From assembly GCA_037176885.1 (NCBI GenBank), contig JAWWNJ010000012.1, forward strand, positions 2,418,001-2,482,000: a stretch of 64,000 nt of DNA. The letters run 5' to 3'. Each line of letters starts with the position of its first letter. Within the stretch, counting starts at the first letter, position 1. Positions 10,995 through 21,900 of this stretch are shown piece by piece. The notes beneath the pieces were generated by a model, which ran no database searches, had not been told where the DNA came from, and worked only from the letters and a program-made list of their open reading frames with translations. This DNA is from Favolaschia claudopus. Lineage: Eukaryota; Basidiomycota; Agaricomycetes; Agaricales; Mycenaceae. A program made the position numbers and the translations under genes.

Positions 10995-11941
10995 CTCAAT
11001 GACCAGTGTATTCTATTGCTAATCTATTTCTTTCTGCCACTCTATACTCTTGTTGGGCTGCCGGGCATCTATTCGAGCAGTCGGACAGTTCTTTTCAGCA
11101 TTGTTCTTCGTTATTTTAATTATTTTGATTGGGTAGACACGGCATCAGACACACTTCTGGGCATCAGACACACTTCTCACGGCCAGATCAAGGGACTCCT
11201 TGTACCCTCCCAATTTTCACTTGGTAGTTCATACCTTACTAGTTGTGCTATGTTATTGCGACTTGAAAGTTGCGAGTTCGGAGTTCGATGTTCAGATTAC
11301 CATTTTCGGACATTGACATGGTAACCATCTCCGCATTGTTCGGTGCTCGACTTCCGAGTTGACGAAAACTTGGGAGTACCGGCTTGAAAGTATCCTGAAA
11401 GTACTCACTTCCCACTTGTGAGTACATCCAAACTATGCTCTTCGCACTTCCACCTCAAATAAATACCGAAAAATGATCTCATATTTACCCATCTTGAGCA
11501 TGTTAACCATTCAGAACAGCAACGTTGGTTGGTACGGCGAACAACGAAGACATGTGTTCGACGATGATCCAACTCGTGTGCAAGCGCCGAGAGACCGACG
11601 CTCGGAGATATGGGGGAAAGCGGAAGCAAACTCTGAATCTTCGGAATTACTGTAAGTATCGGCATCGTCGGGATCGTCCCGTTGTTCAACGACTTCAACG
11701 ATCATGTACTTTCCAGTATGTCCCGTCGGGCAATTGAGACCACGAGGCTCAGATCACCGTCGTCATAGACGCTGCAAAATTTCCTTTTGAGGATGATGCG
11801 GTTGCACGGCAAATAAATTCCTTCCCAATGTTAAGAGGTGGTACAACGATAAATATGTAGGATGACAAGGATTAAACAACGCTAGTGTGTCAATTATGCT
11901 TTTGTGTGGCAATTCGCAACTTCCAACAACAACGCTCCCGT
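10995..11941. other. Intergenic with short repeats
   Basis: No supported gene. Two copies of ggcatcagacacacttct sit at about 11138-11180. A perfect 8-bp inverted repeat (gtactcac..gtgagtac) lies at 11401-11425. Short plus-strand frames at 11473-11655 are intron-sized and unconvincing. The end of this stretch is the 3' flank of the fumarate reductase gene. Confidence 0.4.
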
Positions 11942-13973
11942 CTACTTCTTCAGCGTACCAATAACAGACTCTGGGGCGTATCGTGGGATGACTTTGGGGT
12001 CGTGCAACATGTTGAACTCCTCCGTTGCGTCGCGTCCGGCATACAGCAAGATCGCCTTCTCGCCTCCGGGGTGCTCTGGCAAGAACTGGAAGGAAGACGC
12101 CGTCAATAAGACCGCATACCCAAGGCAAGAACGAAGAAAGCTTACACTCGTAACATCGAGCACCTGCCCGTTGACAACGACCCAGATATCATCCTTCTTC
12201 TTATGCTTCTCGACATCAGCCATCGTATACTCCTTACCACTGCCTCCCGACGATGATGAAGACGACCCGCTAGCAGCAGGTTCGGGTGCCTTGGCGGCAG
12301 GTGCAGCGCTCGAAGTCCCCAACTGTCCAGAAATGGCGCTAAGACGACCTCCCGCCTTCGCGATAGCAGCGCTGCTCTGCTGTAATAAGTATGCAGCCGC
12401 AGAGTCGCCCGACACGCGACCAAACACCACGCAACCCAACAGTGAAGAGCCACCCAGCCGGTTCGCACCGTGTACGCCTCCGGCGACCTCACCGGCAGCA
12501 AACAGTCCGGGAATGGGCTTGCCGTTCGAGTCGATAACGCGCGACTCGGCGTCAATCTCCAAACCGCCCATAGTGTAGTGCAGCACGGGAGTCATGACGG
12601 CGACGTGGAAGATGTCATCGTACTTCCACTCGCCAGAGAAGAACTGCACCAAACGTAAGTATAAAAAGCTTTAATGGGATAAGCAGGCGGATGAAGCACC
12701 TTCTTGCCAAAAGGATCCTTCTTCGACCATACAACAGCGTTGTAATCCTCGAACGTCTTCTTGATAACAGAAGGCGACAGGCCCATCTCCTTGGCCAAAG
12801 CGTCACCGCTCTCGAATCGCTTCATCAAACCCCGACCACAGTAGTGCTTGCAATGCCATTCAATGTCTTTTGAGGCGGGTCCGTTGAGCACGAGACGGAT
12901 CGGGTACTAGATAAAAGGTGGTCGGTATACAGAATAGAGAAAGATACCCGGAACATACCTTCTTGTTCTCCCACATCTTGCCAGTAACGTAGTCACGGTG
13001 TTGCAACTCATCGACGAAACGGGCGCCAGTGTTGTCGAGGAGAAGACCACCAACACCACGGAGAGCCTCAGCAGCAAGGAATTTGACCTTGGCTTCAGGT
13101 TCGTTGGGGTCAACGAGACCGGTAGGGTGCACCTGGACCTTCTCGAGATCGATACCTTGAGCGCCAACGGCCATAGCGAGCTTGTGACCGTCACCAGTGC
13201 AGTGGTCGCCGTTAGTGGTGGGAAGATCCCAGAGCTCGGGGCGGTACTTCTTGAGGAGCGAATCCTCAGTGAAGTCAGCGGCGTAACCACCTGTAGCAAG
13301 GACGACAGGGCCGTGGGCGGTCTCGGTCTTGCCGCTGTGCGAGTATTCGACGCCAACGACAGCGCCTGAATCGTCCTTGATGAGCTTGGTGACGCGTGCT
13401 TTCTTGATGATTTTGACGCGCTCGGGATTGCTCACAGCGAGGTCCTCGAGGCGCTCCATCTGGGCATAGGTCATGACCTAGACGAATATCGTGTGAGGGA
13501 AGACTGTTGTTACTACGAAGAAGGAAACACACCATTCCAGGGAACTGAGCATCACCGCGGTGGGTACGAGGGTGCGAGTGACCACCAAGACGGGCGACCT
13601 TGGAGAGGTCGAGGCCGAACTTGTCCTGCAGCCAGTTGACTGCGTCTCCTGAGCGGCCGGTGAGGACACGGATGAGGTCATCGCGAGCAAGGTCGCGGGC
13701 GGATTTCTTGGTGTCGTCGAAGAAGGTTTTGACGTTATCAGCGATACCGAGGTCCTGCTGGCTCTGGGTTCCAGCGCCGTTGATACCAGAGGTGGCTTTG
13801 GTGGAGTTTCCTCCCATGAAACTAGGAAAGGTTGAGCGAAAAAAAAAACAAGGAAAAGAGAACGAAAGGTAGTACCCTTGCTTGTCGAGGAGCAGGACAT
13901 TAGCACCGCGCTCGAGAAGGGTGTGTGCAGCAGAGAGACCGGCAAGACCACCACCGACGACGATGACAGACAT
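11942..13973 (-). CDS. OSM1: Soluble fumarate reductase fused to a cytochrome b5 domain (Osm1-like)
   Basis: Six exons (13973-13876, 13821-13533, 13477-12959, 12906-12700, 12643-12146, 12085-11942) give 584 residues. Residues 1-40 form the FAD-binding dinucleotide fold (VIVVGGGLAGLSAAHTLLER), followed by GGNSTKATSGING. Flavocytochrome-c-type motifs follow: VVLATGGYAADF, VQVHPTGLVDP, TPVLHYTMGGLEI and the FAD-contacting GGVHGANRLGGSSLLGC. A serine/alanine linker leads to a C-terminal cytochrome b5 domain with the heme ligands in EHPGGEKA and in MLHDP. The family reduces fumarate to succinate with reduced flavin and helps recycle redox cofactors. Its b5 domain probably feeds electrons. The start has no long leader, suggesting a cytosolic form. 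Full length, no break. Confidence 0.93.
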
Positions 13974-14211
13974 GGTGATAGTTGAAGATAGAGAGGGTTA
14001 GGATATGGGATACGGCTGGTTTGTGAACCGGGTGTTCTTATACGCCACATCAATTCCCCTCATCCCGACATGTGATTCTCGCGGCAACTCTGGTCCGTGA
14101 TTATATTCCCCGCACCGCAAAAAATACAAAAAATTCTATCTATGAGGCCCAGATCCTGGCTGCCAGGAGTTCAAGGAATGCACAACGAATCGGTGTGATT
14201 GGCCATGGAAA

Positions 14212-15272
14212 TCATGTCGATTCCGCCCCGGTTTCTACAAACCCCGCAATCACTTCGCAACTCCGCGAAACCGCATCCCCCATACTTATCTCAAGACTGT
14301 CCAGCAGCACCAGTCTCTCCACCTTACCGCTAGGCTTGCCGTTCTCCACGTCGCCGTCTTCAAATACCTCCCGGTTCGCGTCGACGTAGGCCGGGTAGAC
14401 GATGTTTTCCCAATACTGCGGCGGATCGCGCCATAACGTGCCCTCTGGATCGGATTGCACTCCACGGGGCGGCAGGAGCGGACGCGCATCAAAGTGAAGC
14501 AGCGGGGAGTTGGTTGAACGGTACGGGTGGAGGTTAGGATAGACGTCAGGGTTATGCTAGGAAAATAACTGGTAAAGAAGGCCCCTACCTGCTGTGTGGT
14601 ATCCGTGGCGCTCGTGCCGCCGCGCTCGCAGGATGTCGTGCGGAACGCGTAGATATATCCGTACATCCAGCTGTGCGATCACTTCGGGGTGCCAGTACAA
14701 CAAGAACCCGTCCACCAGTCCCCACACGATATCCTCCCCTCCTTCAGCAACTTGACGCGCTCGGACACCTTCAAACAACGATAGCCAACGATCGCGGACC
14801 GCGATTGGAATAGGCATGTCCTTTTGCTCGTTGAGATGGTCGTGACTGTGGTGGTCCAGCGGGATCTCGCCGGTCTCCTTGACCTCGCGCAGGAATTTAA
14901 TAAGTCGCGGCCAGTCAATCGCGCCCGGGGCAGCATCCCAGTCTTGCACATTATGCACGGGGTGAATCGGCACCAACTCTTGCGGCTGCACCACGAGTCA
15001 ATGGAATTTTGACGCGATAGGCACAAAACTGACAGGTGCAAAATCCTACCCACCGACAAAGATAGATGATGAGTGCTAAGTTGGTCTGCGAAGAGGCACG
15101 CACGTCTTGGTGAATGATGACGCTGTTAGGAAGGATTCGCTTCAGATGTTTTGCGAGGGTCGTTTTTCCAGAGCACGTAGCACCGCTGTAGATTGTCAAG
15201 AAGAATCTGCGAGAGATACAGACCTTAAACCAACCCGATTCCGACAAGGATAACTTTGGTTTTCTTGACCAT
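14212..15272 (-). CDS. NRK1: Nicotinamide riboside kinase
   Basis: Phosphorylates nicotinamide riboside to NMN in NAD salvage. The best model has five exons: 15272-15235, 15185-15104, a 12-bp micro-exon 15045-15034, 14985-14589 and 14444-14212, giving 253 residues in frame. The P-loop GATCSGKTT spans the first junction. HQDDFAPPQEL is only restored if the 12-bp exon (DFAP) is included. WDAAPGAIDWP and GLVDGFLLYW follow, then the lid region RRHERHGYHTA. The last intron is taken as 144 bp because its acceptor restores HTAEGTLWRDPP; a 32-bp alternative breaks the frame. The neighbour upstream is the dipeptidase on the same strand; no shared pathway is implied. Confidence 0.88.
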
Positions 15273-15505
15273 TTGGTTCTAAAGTGAGGGCGGCGTCCTG
15301 CGAAGTGTAGGGCAGGCTCGTCAGACTTATAGCCCGGTTTCGGTGGCGATGGTAGTTGGATGAGTTGATGAGCAATGCATTACACATATTTTAGCAACGA
15401 TTGCGACTGCCTATCGGATTCCGGACCGGTCCAATAAAAAGGTAAAAGAAAACTCAGCGAGGAAATTGAATAATTTAGATGCCCGGCAGAATCGAACGCT
15501 ATGTA

Positions 15506-17583
15506 CTACAGGTCGCTGCGTTTGTCATAGATATCGAATACGGGAACGGCGCCTGCCTCCCTCAACTCGTGCGACACCTTCTCTGCGCCCTCGAATACTC
15601 GGAGAAGATTGGCACCCGCGAGCCCTGCCAATTCGTACTTATTCCAACCGCGCTTGTACAACTCCGCGATCTAGAAATAGTACCAGGTGAGTTAGAAAGT
15701 GTAGAGGTCGACGACGATCTCGATTACCAATACAGGATATTTCGATACATCCTCCAGTCCGACCGGAACGTCAGCTATGCCTAAGATGTTGTAGATCAGA
15801 CCGTGCATTTTGTGCAGCTGAATAAAAAGACTTACCATCGAAATCGCTTCCCAGACCAACGTGTTTCTTCCCAGCTACTTTAGCAATATGATCGACGTGG
15901 TCTGCAACCGCCTCAACGGTTGCGTTTCCCTCCTCCGCAACGAAAACGGGGGCAAAATTCACCTGCACGAGACAAAAACACTTCAGGATTCCGATGTATA
16001 CAGGAAAGAGTTCAAGTCGCACCATAACAACGCCATCTTTCTTACCCTCCTCAGTACCGATGAGGCTGAGCACATCATCTGGAACATTTCGCACATGGTT
16101 ATGTACTGCGCGCGCAGAAGAATGCGACCATATCACAGGCGCCTTGGAGTGAGCGAGCGCCTGCTTCGCGGTATCGTCCGACGTATGGGACAGATCAACG
16201 AGCATTCCAAGTCGATTCATTTCGTCGATGAGACGGAAACCGAGGGGGCTCAGGCCGCCGTGAAGCGGAACGATGTCCGGGGAGAAGCCACACGAGTCAG
16301 CGAACGCGTTGTGGCAGATATGCGTGAGGGTCACATAGCGCACACCTAACGCATGGTATTGCCGCAGCACGGCAATTGAATTGCCAAGCTGGTGCCCACT
16401 TGAAAGTACGCATTGTATCAGAGAAGGAACCCCCGATACAGCTAGAATCTACTGACCCTTCGACACCGAGCAGACTGTTGCAGCAGTTTAGAGACCAAAC
16501 AAAGCACCGAGAAAAAACAGCCTACGAAGCTATTTTGCCATTACTTATCGCGTCGCGGATGTGTTGGGATCCCAGGGCAGGTTGAAAGACCTGCCAACGT
16601 TAGTTAAAACGATATTTATTCTTCCAAGGTACACACGTCGGGATATTTCTCGATGGTTAGCTTGGCGACGTCAATCTGTTCCAGAGTATCACTTCCGTCG
16701 ATCATTCAGCCAGTTGCAAAAGGATAGAGAGAATAATGGCGAACCGCACACGCCAGGTCGAAGTTAGGAAGTCCTCCCCCTCTATAGCCGGGTCCGCACA
16801 AGAGGTGTACACTGACCTGGGTCACGACAATGAGCAAATGAACGGGGGAACTAGAATTCCATCGTGACCACTAACCAAAAGAATCCGCCAACTTTACCCG
16901 CACGCAAGCGCGGAATGCTTACATGGCCTGGGAAAGATTCGTCCGAGAGCTCGACGGCACTGACATTGTTCGCAAATAATGCCCGTAACAGGACGGGCAG
17001 ATCTGCTCGCAAGAAACAGGAAATGGTTGAGGTTCCTTTCTTCTTCAAACAATGCGTACCACATACCAATGTGTCCATCCTGTACTATCCGGGTCAGCGC
17101 CAGAGATACGGAAAGAGGCAACCATGCTGACGATAACCGGCGCATTATCAAGAATTTGAAGCGCAGCTTTCATAGGATCTTTGGGAAGACGACCTGGTTC
17201 CAAACCCAGAATTGAAGAATTATTACAACCGAGAACAGCAAGCAATACAGACCGACGAGTGGCGCTAGCGCATCGGGAAGGATGTGTGGAAATATAAGTA
17301 GGATAACCAAACTCGCAGCGAAGACTGTGGTGAGAGCAGTCCAGATGACGGCCCTTGTCTTGCCAATATCGTCCATTGTTACAGGACGAGGAAGCAGTGG
17401 GGTGGCCTCGTCGTGTGCAGAGTCTTGAGCGGAACCATCGTCGATGCGCTGAGTTGAGACATAGGATTTTCCAAGTCCAAGAAGCATCTGGTTGATGGCG
17501 GCGCGGTTGAGGGGTTCGGGCTGTGGAAGTGGAGGAGGCTCGGGGGTCGGAACGCGTGAACCTTGGCTTGACCGGCTACTCAT
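15506..17583 (-). CDS. Membrane dipeptidase, peptidase family M19
   Basis: Twelve exons give 487 residues: 17583-17253, 17193-17132, 17079-17067, 17002-16876, 16816-16745, 16691-16637, 16590-16526, 16474-16457, 16398-16023, 15962-15836, 15780-15728, 15670-15506. The N-terminal 70 residues are proline/serine-rich, then a hydrophobic span (TALTTVFAASLVILLIF) anchors the protein. The rest is a zinc dipeptidase of the renal dipeptidase type. The metal-site motifs are visible: DGHIDLP (His and Asp), GVEGGHQLG (bridging Glu), VDLSHTS and WSHSSA (His), and GSDFDG. DGHID is split by a 13-bp exon and the bridging Glu sits on an 18-bp exon. The family cleaves dipeptides and opens beta-lactam-like bonds. 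Topology suggests a type II protein facing the lumen or exterior. Confidence 0.92.
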
Positions 17584-17824
17584 CAAGGTGTGCGCTGCGA
17601 GCGAGAAAACGCGCAAAACAGGCAACTGAATGCGCAATAATGAGTGGATTCGCCGCGGCAGATAAGCTCGGCGTGACCGCAGCAATAACAACGCTTTATA
17701 ATGCTCCAAAGTAAGTAGTGTACATTTAATTCTACATAGACTGAAAAAAAACAGTAATTCTGAGCCTATCCGAACAGACTTCATGACCGTGTTGCTATCC
17801 GATGCACCCGAACTTTGAAGGCAG

Positions 17825-18607
17825 TCAGCAGACGACGAGAGAATTTGGACCCAACACACCAGCCTCTTTCAGAGAGCAGAAGAAACACTCAATCATTTCA
17901 TATGATACTTCAGACACTATGTCTTCCATCCACTCAATGCGCTGCTCTTCGCCCAGTGATTGGGCTTCAAACCCGGTCAGATTGGGCGACCTGTGGAATC
18001 CCATCCATTTCTTGCCCATGGCGGTAATTGCACAAAGTGGGTAGTCATTTTTGCAGTAAGGAGCGACGTGTTCGAAGTGGCTAACAGACAGCTCTTGTGC
18101 AGCAGCCCTCGTGTACGCATTCCGATGCAAAGATGGCGCGCTCAGTTGTAAAAGCACAACAGGGTTACCGGTGTCAAGCACGACAAACGTGATGTCCGCT
18201 GCACCTTCAGAATCCTCGAGATATGGGATGCTCCATTGGTGCTCGATGCGATATCCTTCATTCTCGGGGAACCAGTGCATGAGGATGAGCTCCCATAGAT
18301 CATAAAATTGGTATGGAGATGAGGCATTGTCGTCCGCCAAGGAGGCCGCAACTTCGAGTATACAATCCGGGTAGTTTCCTGTCGGGGAGCTGGGCGCGTC
18401 GACATGCCCTCCGACAACTTCACCTCGAAAGTCCCGAACTAGAGCGCCGAGAAATATGAGCGCGTATTCGAGCCTTGACCTGAAAGGGAGAACCTATATG
18501 GACGACACTGTTGAACAGGTCAAAGGAGGAGTCATTGAAGTCGTGATTCAGGCGTACGGGGAATCTATAACGATCGGAGGAGCTGGCTGGTCGGGGAGAA
18601 GATGCAT
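17825..18607 (-). CDS. Unrecognised conserved-looking protein of 234 residues
   Basis: Two exons (18607-18558 and 18479-17825) with a 78-bp intron (gtacgc..ttcag) give 234 residues, in frame. The start MHLLPDQPAPPIVIDSP leads into a hydrophobic segment (LEYALIFLGALVRDF) and an alpha/beta-looking core including AADITFVVLDTGNPVVLLQL and YPLCAITAMGKKWMGF. The pattern of an Asp followed some 15 residues later by a strand ending in LLQL is loosely like PD-(D/E)XK nuclease-fold proteins. The usual E/QxK is not intact, so I do not claim that. It lies in tandem with the dipeptidase, 241 bp upstream of it. Confidence 0.6.
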
Positions 18608-18941
18608 GGCAAGTGCAACCCAGTCGAACGAGTAGGTTTAGACGCTGAGAATTAACGAGTCACACAGCATCCCTCAACTCCTGTCGTGACACACTGCGGC
18701 AGAGACGTTGACAACCGCAGTTGGTTCGCAGTGATCACCGGCATGGCTCGCTCAAGGAAATCCGAACGCGAGTCTGTCCGTCCTGCACAGTGCGCGTAGA
18801 TTCAAGACAAAAGTTATTTCGCATTTTAACCCGATTGATCCGATTTCACCAACGTTGCGTTCCTACTCGTTGTATTTTATGCGTTCATATACGTTCATAC
18901 ATTAATCCTGAAAAGATCCGATACAGATACTAAACCCAGCA
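18608..18941. other. Intergenic between two minus-strand genes
   Basis: About 330 bp holding the 3' flank of GCN2 and the promoter side of the 234-residue gene. No repeat or extra gene seen. Confidence 0.5.
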
Positions 18942-21900
18942 TTAAACCAATTTCAAAAGTTGGGCTCTTTCCTCCCGAACCGCAAACAAGAGGATATATC
19001 GGTGACCCTCTGATTTCCGCTTTAGAATAGCCTCTCGCACTTGCTGAGCATAGGCCCATTGTTGCGCGGGAAACACAACCGTAAGCGTCTTCCAAGCGTC
19101 CTCATCGCAGAGCCAGGTAGCGGACTTGATCATGATGTCAAAGGCCGCAGGAACAACGTCAACAGCAAGTATAGGCATCCCGGAATGAATGCCAGACTCA
19201 ATTTCGAGACCCGTCTCAAACGCTGTGTTACGGTCAGGACCCAAGTGAGCAGAAGGAGCAAAGAGATCCGAACCGCGATCCATGAACAGCTGCTTTACCT
19301 GCTTCCGCTGTTTCTTCGCATCGACAGGAAGTAGAAGTTGCACTGCATTGGCAGCAACAGGCTCTTTGCTTACTACAGGGTGCGTACCCATCTCAGAAAA
19401 CCGCAAAGCCCCGCTGGTAGTTGCATCAATCCGTTTCTGTTCCGCAAGTTGCTGCTGAAGCCAGCCGACGAGCTCCTGCCTTGTCACTACCAACGAGTGA
19501 GATTCAAGCGCGTAATTCTATTACGTGGGACCCACATTCATATTCCGTGCCCTTCAAGATACTCTTGACCTTGAAAGCCAACTGGTCTCTCCGTCCTACT
19601 CGAGGTCGTGGATAGACCGAGAAACTGCAGCAATGGTATCAAGCGCATGTTCAGAAGAGCAACATTATCCTCACAGTACGCCCTCTCGGGAACAGATGTC
19701 GACGTAGCTCTCGTGCTCTGCGTCTGGAATGCTTGACTCGTACATCAAATCTGCACTAATGTTGTGTTGCCACAGAAAAGCCGCCACTTCCAATCGATCT
19801 TGGAGGTACCCAGGATGGAATGACACGACATAAACGTCGCATCGACGCGGACTCCAAAACCCAAAAGAGCGCTCTTGCTTCACTAAGGCCCTGACTGACG
19901 AGACTTGATAAGCAGCGAGAGCTGTGGTGATTTTTTCGATGGCGATTTGCAGCCCCATGGCACAAATTGGCTCAAGTTTTTGCCCTGGAGTTGCTTGATC
20001 GGATATGAGTGCATCATATCTATAAAAACGAATTCAGGGAGGTCGAAAAGATGGAATTGTGTCTCGCACCGCCCGCTAGCAGCAAGGACGTCCGTCCTCT
20101 TGCTTTTCCTGACTACCTCGACAAGAACGCCGTCCTTGAAGTTTGAATGATGGGAGCCGAGCATGAGCGGGTGGAAAGTGATAGGACGGGCAACGCCCAT
20201 CAGGAGAGCGTATTGAATTGTCTCCTTGACCTCTTCCATGACAGGACGAAGCAGAGTCGCTAATGATGGCGAGATTTTGTCAAGCCTGACAAGGAACGCG
20301 TCAATGTCTTCCTCTGCAAATGCCTGGTTAACGAATGCAAATCAGACAAACAAAGTGAAACCTGTATCTGCCAAAGCCTCCAACTCGTCAATCGTACTTC
20401 GGAGAAGTCCTTTCTTCAGAAGCAGACCTCGTTTCTGTGATTGCGAGGACTTGGAATTGCCGATGATTTCTGTAATCGAGGAGCGCACAGCGAACGGGAT
20501 ACGTTCCAAGACCACGCGAATGACTGTATGTCAAGTCAGCGAAAGCAAAGCATGCCTTGCAAAACGACACAAACTGGACGAATGAGATATATGAACCTCA
20601 TAGTGTTCATTCAAATTGGGGAAACTATCGAGGACGTCGTTGGCAATAGCGATCACTTCAGCTGCGGCAGCGATGGGACCAGAAGTTAGGTCAGTAGAGA
20701 TGATGTCGAAAAGAGCAGCGTGTTGAAATTTGGGATGACCCGCTACAGCGCTAAATAGCGGAAGTCAACAGAGAAATAACGAGGAATAACAAGGAGGATA
20801 CTTTTCTCTATAGACATTCGCTATATGATATCGCTTGATTCTGGAAATGTTGCCTTTCGCCGCGAGACGGGCAAATGGAATCAATAAATTTGGCGGTAGC
20901 ATTACGATTTCGCCGTAACGATCCATGTAAATTGCTTCGTTTTTTGCCTCTGTTGGGTTGCTCACAGGCATCAACAGAGGCGGCTCCATCTCAACTGCAC
21001 CATGCAAACGAAAAATATACATCAGTCTTTCCTTTACAATGTAGTTCAGAGCAGCAGCATGCTCTGGAGGGTCTGTCTCAACGTCGTACAGAAATCGTCG
21101 TGTGGGGGGTTGGGGTTGACTGAACAGGGAAGATAACACAGCTTGGTGGTGCGGTGAGTCCGGTTTTACTGTAGGATGTTAGGATACACTAGAGCGGCGC
21201 ATCGGATTCTAGCGTACCCATCATCCCAAGGGCACCCTTGAAATATTCGTCTTCTATTCTGGAGGGCAACAGTGGGCTTTGAGAAAGTTCCAGAGCAGTG
21301 GGACGTGTGTCCAGATCGTGATCTAAAAGACGAGTGATAACTTCTGGGAATGAGCTACGGAAGTGTAGAGGTGATGGATTCCCACTTTGGCGCTGACGGA
21401 TCAGACGGCTATCCCAAGTAGGAGGAAAGACGACAATAGGCTGTCGTAAGCCTTCGATCACCGCGATACGCTCCGAGCCAGTCGAGAATTTGTAGTTCAT
21501 CTCGAAGAATACGATCTGCACGCGTTGGTCACCAACCGTAAAGGGAGAGGAGATTACGTACTCCAAGACTGTACATGTCTGCCTTGGTGTGATTTCTCGG
21601 ACCACGTTTCCTAGATTGAACTTCGGGAGCGATGTATAAGCGTGTTCCAACCTCTGGAGCTAATGAGCGAGTGGATGGTCATTAGACAGTTGCTTACCCA
21701 GCGTCATTTCAGCATCGGAAACGGCCCTTGACATGAGCGGCGCATGCGCAGAATGAATGGGCTCCAAGGCAGAGAGATTTGACGTCGCGAGCCCGAAATC
21801 ACCGACTACGAAAAGTTGACATGTGGAATATATATATGATAAGCAATACTTACTTTTACAGTCACCATTTGCGTCTGGTTCAGGATTATTTTTGTTCAGA

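Noticed and set aside
11138..11425. Short repeats as terminal repeats of an integrase element
   Set aside because: No matching sequence was found on the other side of the integrase pair, and no flanking duplication.
11904..12578. 224-codon plus-strand ORF
   Set aside because: Antisense shadow of the fumarate reductase-cyt b5 gene.
15481..15500. gaatcgaac on the plus strand, T-arm-like on the minus strand
   Set aside because: It lies at the 3' end of the dipeptidase gene and no tRNA cloverleaf can be formed around it.
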